NCBI GenBank assembly: GCA_903813345.2
Contig: CAIIXF020000280.1
Span: 29,364-93,363, forward strand
Source of the DNA: Owenia fusiformis
Taxonomy: Eukaryota; Annelida; Polychaeta; Sabellida; Oweniidae
Direction: 5' to 3'
Length of the DNA stretch: 64,000 bases
Shown here piece by piece: positions 33,581 to 45,990 of this stretch (the stretch's first letter is position 1; every line of letters starts with the position of its first letter). Position numbers and translations under genes: made by a program. The notes under the pieces were generated by a model that saw only the letters and a program-made list of their open reading frames with translations, ran no database searches and had not been told where the DNA came from.

Positions 33581-34911
33581 AAGGAAGAGACATTTCGAGC
33601 TTTGGACACTAGTTTGCCCACTATATTTGCTACACTATATCTTATAATATATGTGATATTATGTTGTGTGGTTTGTGGTGAAGACTGTTTAATTAGGAAA
33701 TAACATAAATAGTTTATATTTTGTACTGGTAAATCTAGCTACCGATCAGGCTGGTGTGCTTTGTTCCACGCACAAGTTGGTTTTCAGATGGGTGAATTGA
33801 ATTGTTAGTGTTTAATTACCTGATTACTGGCTGTTTAAATTCATTCTGGGTTTTGGTCGCCTGTTATGCGGAAATAACTTACAACATACCATTAATAAAT
33901 ATCGATATGTCGGGTAATTAAATATCTTTCTTACTATTGTTAGGTTTAATTTGTAAAGGACCCAAAATTAAACTGATTTCAATTGAAATATTATTTTCCA
34001 TTTGTCTGCTAACGTTATCAAATACAATTGACAATTTCCTATTTTGATTCATATTCAAAAATTATGTGAATTTGCATTGTCTTGTAAAGATCTCAAACAC
34101 GACAATCAACCCTTAATTTTGATTTTTCTATGTAAATCATATATCGAACCCTAATCGAATTACCTATTGTGTTTTGAGAAAAATCTGAATTTACATGCAT
34201 ATTTTCAAATTGAGTACAACCTCCCCTTTTATGTCACGGTTCATTGAAAGTAACCCTAGGTTTTAAGAAACATTATTCCAAAAACGTTTTCACAAACAAG
34301 AAAGATCCAATAAAACTAGCAAAAAAATAACTTGCAAATAAATAAATTGCACATTTTGATCAAAAAATAAACGATCGAGTATAGTTCACACGAAAATCTA
34401 TCGTACAGTTGGTGAGATAGTCAGCGGGGACGCTTTCATTTTGGATAAAAACAATGCCCCATCGTTTGCGGATGGGACTGTGTATTTAATTATGTTGAAG
34501 ATAAGCGACATTTCCAAATCGACTGCCCCTTATATTTCGTTTAGCTTTTTCAAACGTCTTTCGACACTAGATCGATATAACTTCTGACTGAATATCTCTC
34601 ATCATTATGAAATTGTTTGGTGATTTACAATCTGTCTATACACATAAAAATGAGGCCATTCCACTGGTACATCCTGTGGCAATGTCATTGATTGGTCCAA
34701 TCCTGCCCCGATTTTTTAAAACCGCTTTCCTCGAAATATGTAAACCCCTTTCTCATAGTTCGATTCGTCGTCCGCGCTATAATCTGTATCAGCTTGGCGT
34801 CCCCAATGCGTCTAGATTGATGTGTGCAATTTCGCGATCGGAGTTCGAGACTCCATCCGTTTGAACGACATTTTTTATATTTATAATTTAATTTCATATC
34901 ATTTTAAAATT
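33581..34911. other. No recognised gene
   Basis: AT-rich. The 3' end of the L1-like remnant probably lies near 34865-34911. The GC-richer stretch 34430-34865 has an 85-codon frame (34607, plus) with no domain I know. Confidence 0.4.
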
Positions 34912-37608
34912 TTACAATTGCAATGCAATGTTTCTTTTATCAAGTTCCATTTTAAGATTATGTAAAATATTATTATTTTGGTACAATTCTGGTACAAACG
35001 TTTGCTTGTGGATTGTCCACTTAGCAACAAGTATTACTTGATTAAGATACTCTTTTCCTTTACCTAAAATACCTTTAAAGATGGTTTGTACATTTAAACT
35101 TATTTCACAATCGTTTCTTATAAAGTCCCATATTGGGAGTACAAAATTGCATGTTATAAATCTGTGAGTTAAATCATCTTTATTTTCATTACAAAACTTG
35201 TTTTGTTGTAAGAGTTTTGACACTAAATGTCTCTCTTTTGTACAGAGTTCCTCTTAAAATGTTATACTCCAAGGTGCAATTAATAACAGTTTTTATATTG
35301 AGATCATTTAAAGACAAAAGATTATTTTCAACATCAAAAATATCTTGAAAGTAAAAGATGTCTTTTTTAACCAAACGTTCTAAAATGATACATTTGTTCT
35401 TGTACTGAAAATCTTTATTCAGCCATACACTTTGAGCTACTTTATCAATTACTTTATATGCTGAGTTATTAAAAGAAATCCAAGACTTTAATACATCTTT
35501 GTAAAATGTGTGTATATACTTTTGAACATTGCTAAAAGTGGCACTTACTTTTAAAAGTACATCATTTCCACATATTTTGTTAATATAATGTTTGGGCAAA
35601 ATGCTCCATGAATTATCATTGGTTTCCAGTAAATTCTTTGCCCATTTACACAATAAACTGTTAATTTTATAACCACCTTGGTATAAACTGGTATGCACTT
35701 AGAGTTTGCTTTTTCTTGCTAAGTTCCATTACAACTTTTAGTCATTTTCCTTTGGCACTAGTGCTTTTATATATTGTATATATATACTCCTAAAAATAAC
35801 TTAAGGAGCAGTGGTTTTCCTCGTAGGTTTACATGTTAACCCCCATATTTGTTTGAACAACTATTTTCTAAGCGGGGAACAAAAGAAATCCCAATAAAGT
35901 AAATAAATCTGTATCTTGATTCTATTCGCTATGAAGTCCGCAACGTTTCAATGTTATATCTCCATTACATTGGGTCAAAATTTGATGTCAAAATTGATGA
36001 ATTTCATGAAATTTAACAAAAATGGCAGATCCCATGTTTAACAAATGGGGAAGGGTGGCTTAGGGGCAACTCAGATTTTGGAATATCTATCCAGTAAAAC
36101 ATTTATTAAAAATACTTTCTAAGTAGAAAATTGAATGATTTTACATTTTACATGCTAAATGTCTCGCTTATGTTGTTAAAATTAGCGAGTAATTTTGACC
36201 ACCTCACTGAACCACCAGTGTTATTTCAATAAGAGGAACATTAAAAAATTATTTAATTTGAAACCATTAACTTTTGTAAAGCCTGGACAATTAAATCATA
36301 TTTTCGTCGAGTGGACAATTTAGCAAATTGAATTATCTCTTACAATTTCAAGTTTGAGAGCAAACAGATGGATGGATCGTTCCTCATATGGCAACCCATT
36401 CCCCATTTGTTTAACATGGGATCTGCCATTTTTGTTAAATTTCATGAAATTCATCAATTTTGACATCAAATTTTGACCCAATGTAATGGAGATATAACAT
36501 TGAAATGTTGCGGACTTAATAGGGAATAGAATCAAGATACATATTTATTTTCTTCATTGAGATTTCTTTTGTTCCACGCTTAGAAAATAGTCGTTCAAAC
36601 AAATATGGGGGTTAACATGTAAACCTATGAGGAAAACCACTGATGATCCTTAACTTTTTTTGAGGAGTATATATCTCTATATATATTGTTCATATGAACC
36701 TATTTAAGTTGACTTTATCTGGTTTACCAAATAAATTCATACATTGATTTTTCTAATTCTGCTTTTTCTTCACATGGCGTACATTTCACTGTTCCTGAAT
36801 ATAATATTTTTGACAGTGCTGATGTGTTTATGATTGTGATCTTTCCATGTATCGTTAATTTACGTTTTTTCCATATTGTGGTTTGGTTTTTAATATGATT
36901 AACTCTGACTTTAAATTCGCTTTTACAATATCAGTACAAAAATAAACACCAAGAGCTTTTATTGGCTCTTTTTTCCCTTGTATATCAGCTAACTTATAAT
37001 TTCTGTTTTCTGGATTTTTTCCAATAAATATATAAGCACTAGTGCCAAAGGGAAGGGACCAAAAGTTGTAATGTAACTTATCAAGAAAAGGCAATCTCTA
37101 AGTGCATACCAGTCAAGAAAAACAAACCCCATATAGCCCAAAACCATTATCTAACGTGAAAAGAAACAATGTCTAATACCCCCTTTCCCCCACCATTCAA
37201 GAACCAATATCACAATCCAAGACCAGAAGACCAAGGGACATTTCATTCATACTGAAGTCATTACAATACATGTTGAAGAAAAAATTAGAACATGGCCTCA
37301 GTCTTTTTTATTTACTGCTAGGCCAGATAACTTTTCAAAATCAAATGATCTATAATTGCCAAGGAACAAAGTTGTGTATCATCAGGTAATTGAGCTATTT
37401 TGATTTCCTTGTAACCAGGCAATCGTACATTAACATCCTTATCTTGCCAAATTCGACAAGCAAGTATTTCAGCACATAAAATATACATAAGTGAAGAAAT
37501 GCTACAGCCCTGCCTCATTGAGCGTTCAAGGTCAAAATACTCTGTTTTTGATCCATTAGTATTTACAATACAACTTCGAATATTAGTATATAAAAGGAGT
37601 GGTATCAA
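34912..37608 (-). pseudogene. L1/Tx1-like LINE ORF2 remnant
   Basis: Minus-strand pieces occur in correct order. 37608-37318 gives an RT palm segment with S-M-R-Q-G-C-S-I-S-S-L-M-Y and a decayed catalytic P-D-D in place of A-D-D. 37094-36700 gives A-L-G-V-Y-F and W-K-K-R-K-L-T-I-x-G-K-I-x-I-I, hallmark L1-group text. 35698-34912 gives the Y-x-G-G-Y-K segment and a C-x2-N-x5-H-x4-C zinc-like end. Frames are broken by stops and by a foldback insertion. A related upstream RT piece may occupy 37878-37639. It is a dead copy. Confidence 0.75.
35687..37110. mobile_element. Foldback insertion with duplicated LINE sequence
   Basis: Arms 35781-36058 and 36395-36675 are reverse complements over about 280 bp (for example catgaaatttaacaaaaatg and its inverse). 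A further arm piece, 35687-35768, is the inverse of 37034-37110, with L1-like coding text (36690-37030) lying between on the right side only. The internal core (36090-36290) is related to the foldback at 9440. Confidence 0.7.
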
Positions 37609-37904
37609 TATGGAGAACTGAATTCAACAATGTTTTTCTCATAAATCAATCATTGAAATCATTCCGTAAAAAACACGGTCTTTTATGTAATGTTGACTGA
37701 TTAACAACAATTTAATGCGGAAATTATTTAAAAGTATTTCATATACCCTCTGTATCAAAAGTTTTTTCCTATTGAGAAAACCCTTGAATAACTTTTGTAT
37801 AAGGCAAGTAAACTTAATGAAACTTTCCACGCATAATTTGAGGCATATAATACACCCTCTGTGAAAATTTGGAGACAATTGATTGATTTTTACTTAAAAT
37901 ATCA

Positions 37905-38730
37905 CATATAGAACATAGCATATACCAAAAACACCGATGTGACTTTTTCCAAGTTTGTGACGTCAAACTTACCTAAGATTGCCAAACTGACCAAAGTCAG
38001 GCTGCTCTGCAAAACTAAGTGGACAAAGGTAATTATATATAATATGCTAATAATGAGCAATCAGAATATGTTATAGACTTTACAAATGATCCTGTTCATG
38101 AGAGTTGTATATTTCATAAAATAAAGGTGTCACTGAAAGCTGTATAATAACAATGCAAAAGTCCTTACATTGGGTCTTAGAACAGTATTGCCTAAGTGTT
38201 CATTGTTATGCCATATTTCCTTAATATTTACCCCTTTCCTGCCCAATGACATCAATAAGTATAATTTTGTGACTAATGTGTCAATATGATTTTCTCAGGG
38301 GTTTATTTTCTGAATATTCTTGATAAACTTTTGGTATTTAATTCAAAATAATCTATCATATTTCCATTTTATTGCAATAATTCTGAATCATAATGCACCG
38401 AACATTGATATATTATATTAAGGAAAGCAGTGCTTATTGTGACAACATATTTCTGAATTCCTCAAATAATTTTGGTCAGGAAAGGGTTAAGTGGAGTACA
38501 ACATGGTTCAGGGCTGTTAGTAAAATGTATGAGGACATTCAGAGTACATTTTTTGTATATTTAATAACACATTCTGCTCATAATTAGCATTTTATATATA
38601 AAGACTTTTGTCTGCATACTTTTACAGAGCAACCTGATTTTGGTCAGTTTGGCAATCTTAGGTAAGTTTGACGTCACAAACTTGGAAAAAGTCACATTGG
38701 TGTTTTTGGTATATGCTATGTTCTATATAT
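37905..38730. mobile_element. Non-autonomous element with 110-bp inverted termini
   Basis: Arms 37905-38014 and 38621-38730 pair with about 90% identity (gtgacgtcaaacttacctaa and its inverse). The core is AT-rich and non-coding. Confidence 0.8.
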
Positions 38731-39480
38731 TTTATTTTTATTTTTTTATTTATTTATTGGAAACGCTTTTATTACAGCGGAACACAAATGGTTCTTCCAG
38801 ACATTGGCAACACATTTAAAAGCATATATCAGTTTACAGGCATTATATATAAGAAACTAAAACATGTTATTGGGTCTGGGGTTTATATACACATTTTAAA
38901 AGACCCTTTACACATTTATCGAACTTAAAAGCTTCTTCTCGTCCCCACAATGAAAAAATGTCCTCACCTAAGGCCCCACACTGGCTGATAGCAGACCTGA
39001 CGATAGTGCTGGATTACATTTTTCAATAACATTTTTATAAAAAGTATTTCTATCATTACCAAAGAAAGGGCATACAAAAAGTCTATGTTGGATGGTGTCT
39101 TTTACATTTTTATCACATAACGTACATATTTCATTTCCCTGTCCCCATTTTTCGTATTCTGTTTTTAAGCCAAAACAACCTGATCTAGCTTTGAACTTTA
39201 ATTTTTGCCCATAGAAGTCAAAATCTGTGGTCAGGTAGTTTTTTAAAAAGGGATGGGGATTTAGACATCGATACAGTGAGAGTGAAGACTTTTCATTCAA
39301 TGCAGATTTAAAATTATTAAGCCTTTCTTGATCTCACTGATATTTTGATAAAAGCCTGATACCAGTCAATATCATATCTGTAGATAACATCATCCAGTCC
39401 ATATTTTGTTAGGATGGATTTTATGTTTAACAGGATCTTAAGAGGTTCTGGACAAATCATTTGATTCTGGACTTGACATA
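38731..39480 (-). pseudogene. LINE 3'-end remnant
   Basis: Minus strand 39480-38968 reads as a typical LINE C-terminus: L-K-x-K-A-R-S-G-C-F-G-L, then a C-x2-C-x8-H-x4-C zinc-like cluster. A 3' UTR follows, ending in an A-rich tail (T-rich plus strand at 38730-38757) against the TIR element. Upstream frames are broken. The 5' part is missing, as usual for LINE copies. Confidence 0.65.
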
Positions 39481-39499
39481 TTTTTTTTCCAACGAAATC

Positions 39500-40160
39500 A
39501 CATCCAAGGGTTGAATTTTTATTGGATATTTAGAGAGCGAGTCCTGTATTGATTTCAATAAAAAGGTTAAAATAGAACGCTATTTGAGAGTTAATCTTAT
39601 ACTTTCATTACATTGATAAATTAAGGCAAATTCTGAAAAATTTTAAAGTGCATTTTTTATGAAATATTATCCAAGTATTTAGATGAAACGGTCTTATTTA
39701 AATACAAATCATAACATGATGATATTTTTTCATAAAATATTTCTTCAAGAAATTCAATTGAAGGCTCAAGATAAAACGAGCTAATTTAGGTGAAAACCCT
39801 TACATGATGATGTGTTTTCATGACTTCTTTCATAAAATTACATCAAGGGGTGAAAATAAAATGATCGAATTTAAGTGATTTAAGGATCACGAGGATAGGT
39901 TTTCTTGGATATTTTCTATGAAATCCCATCCAGTGGTCAAGGTAAAATTTTTATTTGGTATATTTGGTCACGTGTTCGAACCCATAGAACCATATAGGAA
40001 CGTCATTTTGAATGTTACGTGATAAATCCATATAAGGCTTTTAGAACAATGTGGGGAAAGATGAGGGGAAACCCCTGACACCTGTTCACGATTTTATCCG
40101 AACGTTCATCGGATCATTTCGGTTTTTATGCACTTCATTATTTTACCGAAGTTTGCCGAT
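39500..40160 (+). repeat. Decayed units of about 120 bp
   Basis: tttcataaaat, aatccaatc-aagggtgaa-ataaaacgat and ttacatgatgatgtgttttc recur between about 39690 and 39960. A clearer copy lies at 40976-41095. Confidence 0.5.
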
Positions 40161-40162
40161 TC

Positions 40163-40540
40163 GATTCGTCGTATTTCGGAATATTGGGGACAATTTTATA
40201 CTCCATTGGGAGTATTTTTAATCTACTTCTTATGACGAAGATTCCCGAATTCCTTGTTCGGATTAATCCGGATTTTCTGACCTACTTCATCTACCGAGAT
40301 TTAACGAGTTTACATTCGTCTCATTTCGGAATCCTGGTGACAATTTTATACTCCATTGGAGTATTTTTGATCTACTTCTTATGACGAAGATTTCCGAACC
40401 TTGTTCGGATTAATCCGGATTTTCTGACCTACTTCATCTACCGAGATTTAACGAGTTTACATTCGTCTCATTTCGGAATCCTGGTGACAATTTTATACTC
40501 CATTGGAGTATTTTTGATCTACTTTTTCTGGATTTTGCCC
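40163..40540 (+). repeat. 148-bp tandem repeat, about 2.6 copies
   Basis: tttcgga begins at 40174, 40324 and 40471. Units share gacaattttatactccattg and ttcggattaatccggatttt. A 66-codon frame at 40184 only translates the repeat. Confidence 0.85.
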
Positions 40541-40571
40541 TACTTATTATATCTTTACAACAAGCAAATCA

Positions 40572-40655
40572 AAAAATTCGCCATGAACGGGTCTCGATCG
40601 ACTAACCTAGAGCATGGAAGCTAGGCACGTTAGCCATGAGGCTAACGTGCAACCG
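40572..40655 (-). ncRNA. tRNA-like unit (possible SINE head)
   Basis: On the minus strand a D-arm-like gttagcctcatggctaac precedes a B-box match gatcgagac (40591-40599, fits GWTCRANNC) at tRNA-like spacing. The D-arm region is a perfect 11-bp hairpin (40625-40650). No clean acceptor stem is seen, so a tRNA-derived SINE or pseudogene is more likely than a tRNA gene. Confidence 0.35.
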
Positions 40656-40975
40656 ATACGAAAGGATAAAAGTATTATATATTTATACCGAGCGTCAATT
40701 CAAAATGATCTTCACTTTTGACTGCACGTAAATACAACTCGTCAGTTGTATCCAGAATAGATGAACGCCTATGGTACTAGTGAATAACCAAGTCCCAGGC
40801 GAGTGGTTCGCACCCCACCGTGATATGTTATTTTTGCTTTTTTAATACGACAGAAAGGAGCAAGGTCACTGGCATGTAGCGGTCCTGATATCGATACATT
40901 CTACACGCAATAAAACCAGATACCTGCGTGTGATTAAAACTACATGTTAGAGCGTCGATATCCTACAAATCCTAT

Positions 40976-41095
40976 TTTTTCATAAAAATATTTTTTTCAT
41001 GAAATCCAATCGAAGGGTGAAGATAAAACGATCTTTTAGGTAAAACAGCTTTACATGATCTGGTGATGTGTTTTCATAACTTTTTTCATAAAAGA
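40976..41095 (+). repeat. Copy of the 120-bp unit near 39700
   Basis: Contains aatccaatcgaagggtgaag and gatgtgttttcataactt, matching the 39690-39960 units. Confidence 0.5.
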
Positions 41096-42672
41096 CCATT
41101 CTCGGTTTGGAGAACAAAGTTCGTCACTCTAATTGAGCGTTATCCCTGCTTCGGACAAATTTGATTTTTTTACATAATATAGATTTGAATGTCTTCTTTT
41201 GAATAGTCATAGTTTAATTTGGGTGATATTTCTAGATTTTTCATATAAAAATTACTAGTGAAACACCCAACGTCGCTTTTATGATTCGTACCACTTTTTT
41301 AACTTGGTGTATTGCATATTTCCGTGGGTTGATTTGAAAAAAAGACAAACAACGTATACATGAATATGTCATAAGCATATAGTGAGATAATTGTTAGATT
41401 AGGTTTGCTATAAGTGACTTTAAAACAAAAAAATAAAAAACATTAGTTCACGTGTTAAAGTCCCATTGACCACGACATCAAGGAAAATTGAGCTTTTTGT
41501 CATCAGACATCTGAACATCTAAGATGTTATTTTTATTGATGAAAAGATTCTTACATACTAAAGTTACATTAAAATATCAATTGCAATAGCCACCTGTTTT
41601 TAACATCCCTTTGTCACTCATCCCTTAATTATCTCTGTGTATCTTAAACGTGTGTGTGTTCGATGTTGATAGCACCCGAGTGCAACCTAAGGAGCACATA
41701 CAATACATTTTGTGTATGCCCAGTCTGGCCGCCTTATATCTGCCTGCACCGAGAAATGGGCGCAGCTTTGACAATTAACGAATAATATAACGATATCACG
41801 GATTTCACCGAATGTTATTCATCCCTAAATAGCTTTTTTATTTAGTCTTATGATCCGACTGATGTTTCAATTTTTTGCAGTGACTCTGAAATTGCTGCAC
41901 CAGATATGACATCACAGCGACTCATTTTCCTACATTTAAATCACTAAACTAAATCAATTGAAACATAATCATTAAAGAATGAGGACCTTGTATTTTACTT
42001 TGGACGAGGGTAGTGGCCATGTCTTGGCATGGCTAGTTGTGCATTAACGTTTGATACTGTTGTGCGGATAAAAATAATGAATATATGTTAAAGTAGCACT
42101 AAACAGATACTTTTAAAGTTAAAAGAATATAGTTACATTTAAAGAATGGGCCCAACGAATAGATATTGAATATAGGACTCGTTTGATGAAACGTTCGTTC
42201 TTTTAATTCTAATAAACCTAGAAATCAACGATTAAGTAAATTGACAAGACTTCATGTTCAAGTTGGCTGAATTTCGTGTAACTTAACTCTGTTATGTTTC
42301 TAGATTTTACATATGGAGAACAGAATTCGAAATCATAATCACAATCGTATTTTAAGGCAAATAGGCCATGAATATGCTTTTAGTTACACGGTGGATGATC
42401 AAATTAACACATTTTGGATGTTGAATTTCATTTCAAGTTCATTCGAATTTACGCATTATCGTGGGAAAGCCCATGGCATTATCCAATAAAATTGATATAT
42501 ATACTGTCTAGGCTGAGACTAACATATATAATGTTATTTAATGTATTTAATATACAGGATATATCTGAGAAAGTTATGCAATATATCTACACGAGAAATA
42601 GTGAGAAAGGGTCGATGGCAAACACTGACAGAACCCGGGTTTCTTAAACCCGTGCTGATGGTTTTCGAAGCA
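41096..42672. other. No recognised feature
   Basis: AT-rich. No supportable gene or repeat. Confidence 0.4.
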
Positions 42673-43721
42673 TGGCCGTCGCCAGGGGGTCGCGTCGGGT
42701 GCGCTTGCACCCCCCCTTGAGTTTTGCCTCGTCGCTTTTTACAAAATTTGACTCGTCACTTTTTTTTATTTGCCTCAGAAAAAACGTGAATATTTTGCCT
42801 CAAGTTATTTGTAGCACTTTCTCCATGGCTTTGACGCCACTTTCCATACGAGAACCTGGAATGTCACTCTGATTAATACCCAAGATCTATTACAAATGAG
42901 AGAGAGAGAATGTTTCGTTCTCATAAACTTCCGGTTGTAGCATTGCGCGAATAAATTTGACCATGATACTTTTAGTGTATTGCGCAACCTTTTCAAATTT
43001 GCGCAAGAAATTTTATCCCGCCTTCAACACTGAATGAAAAGCACAGTTGAGCACAAATCTTCTGTAAATGCTCCAATTTATTTCTACAGATTACGATATA
43101 ATTTGGATTAGTTGTGAGAGGATGATTTGTAGAGGTGATGAATGTAAGTAATAGTTACTTTTTGAGCGTAAAAATACTAAAAAATAAAAACCAGAACAGA
43201 AGGAACAAGACGATTAATTTTCAAGTTTTTTGAGAAGAATATTGCTGTGTTAGCGTGGTCGTGTCCATTATTAGTGTGGGGGTGGAAGGATTCGTTACAA
43301 ATTCTCTCCTCTTTTCTGTTGATGAATAATCAAGATGCATACACCAATTTTTAACAAGATACATTTAAATAAACATGTTTCGCATATTTTGCGTATTTAT
43401 ATGGAAGAAGCCAACCACTCAAAAGTTGTCTGCTAAGCTGACACCCCTTTCTCTTAAATATATTTCCCCCATTCCTGAGTTTCACTTTTCACGATTGTGT
43501 ATTTTTACAACTGCCACTTATTAAAATATTCGCCAGAGTTGTGTCTCTATAGGTATGGAACCAATACATCTGATTCTTTTAAGCCTATTTCACTTTATTT
43601 TCCTTTCGTCATGTGCTGAACTCTCCTGTATTTAATATAGATTATCTATATACAAATCATATTCCCGGGATTTACCTCATTAAAGGCAGGGCAAGTGCGT
43701 CAGCATTTGAAGGCGTTTGCC

Positions 43722-43874
43722 AGGATCAGAACCACAATGACAGAGGAGAGACTTTCAGATTTAGCTATGATATTTATTCACTATGACCATGACATTTCTT
43801 TGGATAAAGTAGCAGATTTATTTGCATTTTTGCATCCAAGGAGGTTAAAATTGACCAGTCTTTTGTATGAGTGA
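43722..43874 (+). pseudogene. hAT transposase dimerisation-domain fragment
   Basis: The frame from 43722 reads R-I-R-T-T-M-T-E-E-R-L-S-D-L-A-M, then H-Y-D, a short linker, V-x2-L-F-A, H-P-R-R and a stop at 43872-43874. This is the characteristic end of hAT transposases of the DUF4371/dimerisation (PF05699) type. The preceding A-S-A-S motif lies in a shifted frame. The rest of the transposase is gone or unrecognisable. Confidence 0.65.
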
Positions 43875-44308
43875 AGAGTAACGATAGATTCAGATCTAGG
43901 AAGAAGTCACTGTCTACAAAAAATTGTCTCAATTTTACCAGGCTCATATCATTCCTTTTCATTTATATTTTGGGAGTTTTATAACAGATTGTAAGAGATA
44001 CATTTTTTTGTTTTTGTAGTTTTGTCACTTCTTATAGATCTGATTCTATCTTTAACTATGTGACTAGTCAACAAACAACAGTATTATGGTGGTTTCTTTA
44101 GAATATGTTGGTGCTATTTACTTACATACAATACATGTAACAAGTTACAGATTGTAAGTGAAAATATCTGTAGAAAACTTTGTCAACTGTTTTGTCAAAA
44201 TATTAGTAAGAAATATGTCCTAGCATTGACTGATATATCACCAGTCAATTCATTAGTTATATGTAACATGACTTTTTGTTTGTTGTAATCTAAAAGCTAT
44301 ATTTAGAG

Positions 44309-44420
44309 GTTATGTCACTATGACGTGAAATATGCCTGAGTTCTCCCAATATCGGCCGACCTTGGGAGGCTCTATATTTGGGCAAGAACGAAGGCATATT
44401 TCACGTCATAGTGACATAAC
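44309..44420. repeat. Perfect 29-bp inverted repeat
   Basis: Arms 44309-44337 (gttatgtcactatgacgtga...) and 44392-44420 are exact inverses. The 54-bp interior is also partly self-complementary (gttctcccaa/ttgggaggc). It lies inside the decayed hAT element. Confidence 0.9.
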
Positions 44421-45360
44421 TGATGTATTACATGCCTTTGTTCCCATGGTTACTTTGTATCAATGACGTGACGTCATGATATTATCATGGTTATTAAAGA
44501 AATCTAATATCAAAACGAGGTAAGCGGGCTATATCGGGGTAATCGGGCAATATCGGTGGATATAGCTCGCTAACTTTACCATTGACTTCCATACAAATGC
44601 TTCGCTAGGTATGTAATACAAGGCTGAATTGAACATCCTCAAGTTGATGTCAAATTAAAGGAATTTTCAGTATTTAAAGGTTGTACATATACTGCATTGC
44701 ATTAAATTGCCATGATATTTAAAATGTCATTTCCTTGTAAAATGATATTTAAGATCTTGATCCTTTCCTTTTAAAATGCTTTTTTGTGAAATGTAATCTT
44801 TAATAATATTGCAATGGTGCCATGGGGTGCCAAATCAGTGAGACTTACTGTAACAGAGTATGGGGTATCAAATCAGTGAGACTTACTGTTACAGAGTACA
44901 TAGCCTTGCAATGGTATCTATACAATTTTGTTTTGATTAAGACTCATTGTTAGGTCCATTTAAAGAATTATAAAGAGGTTAAAAAGAGTTGCCAATATTC
45001 AGTATTTTACTGCATTGTCATGAGACAAGTTTTGATTATTATGGCTGTTCAAAAGAGTATAACATGTCTTAATAAACCATATCTAAGTCATGTTTTTGAT
45101 AGTTATTCACAATGGTTAATCACAATGTGATATCTGATATGGCTAATAAATAAATCAGTTTGAAATATTAGTAATCTAGATGATGTGAATGTTACTTTAT
45201 GCACTATACATGATGTGTGAGTAGATTTTGTCCCATTGACACTTTTTGCCGCGCTTTCGATTTTTTGCCTCATTGAAAGAAAAAATTTGCCTCATTAATC
45301 TGAAAAATTTGCCTCATGCACCCCCCCTTGAGAAATCCTAGCTACGCCAGTGCTCGGAAG

Positions 45361-45990
45361 CACGTACTGAAATAGTCTCGCAACCAGTGCTATTTACTGA
45401 ACGAAACGACACGAAAATCCCGGGACAGCGTCCTATCAGAGTATATATGGATACGAAACACGTACTAAAATAGTCTCGCAACCAGTGCTATTTACTGAAC
45501 GAAACGACACAAAAACCCCGGGACAGCGTCCTATCAGAGTATTTATGGATTTAAGGATAGGACCCCCGTATGACCGACCATGCTATCAGTTTGAATCTAT
45601 CATTAACAAACTTATGTAACAGGCCCGTAGCCAGGACCTTCTACCATTGCCAAAAATGCTTTCAAAACCATGCAGCTGAGCACTTTTTCAAGGGTTTTGG
45701 TCATTTTTTGGCCATTTCAAAAGTGAATCCCTTGGATTTTTATAAAAATGACCCCCCCCCCCCCCCCGTCAAATCCCGGCTACAGCCCAGATTTTAACTT
45801 AAAACAATAAAATGCTGTATAAAACCCAGGAGATATATCATCCTCCGACTCATTTATCCTGCATCCCTTGACCCGTATTTAAATAGTCTCGAAACCAGTG
45901 CTATTTTAACTTTTGCCAGTGAGAGGCGCCATAAACTGAACGAAATGCAAAACACTCTAAACCCGGGATGTAGCATCCTTTGGTATTAAT
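45361..45990 (+). repeat. 98-bp tandem pair plus a diverged third unit
   Basis: cacgtact begins at 45361 and 45459. Both units contain agtctcgcaaccagtgctat and cgggacagcgtcctatcaga. A third, longer relative lies at about 45875-45990, after a MITE. Confidence 0.8.
45619..45789. mobile_element. Short hAT-type MITE with C run
   Basis: Ends caggcccgtagccagga and tcccggctacagcccag are near-inverse. A run of about 16 C lies inside the right end. It belongs to the same terminal-motif group as 24752 and 42673. Confidence 0.55.

Larger units (their letters stand above)
42673..45352. mobile_element. Decayed hAT transposon, about 2.7 kb
   Basis: The right end read inward is cactggcgtagctagg, a standard hAT-type terminus. 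The left end, catggccgtcgccagg, is a decayed version. Both ends lead into C runs ending ttgag and into gcctca-rich text. The flanks ttcgaagc and tcggaagc may be the 8-bp duplication. The interior holds a hAT transposase C-terminus at 43722 and the hairpin at 44309. It is defective. Confidence 0.6.

Noticed and set aside
32841-33621. Minus-strand frames of 77-135 codons
   Set aside because: They translate the 79-bp and 160-bp tandem repeats.
40770-40830. Second tRNA-like unit (B-box-like ggttcgcacccc)
   Set aside because: No acceptable A box or cloverleaf pairing.
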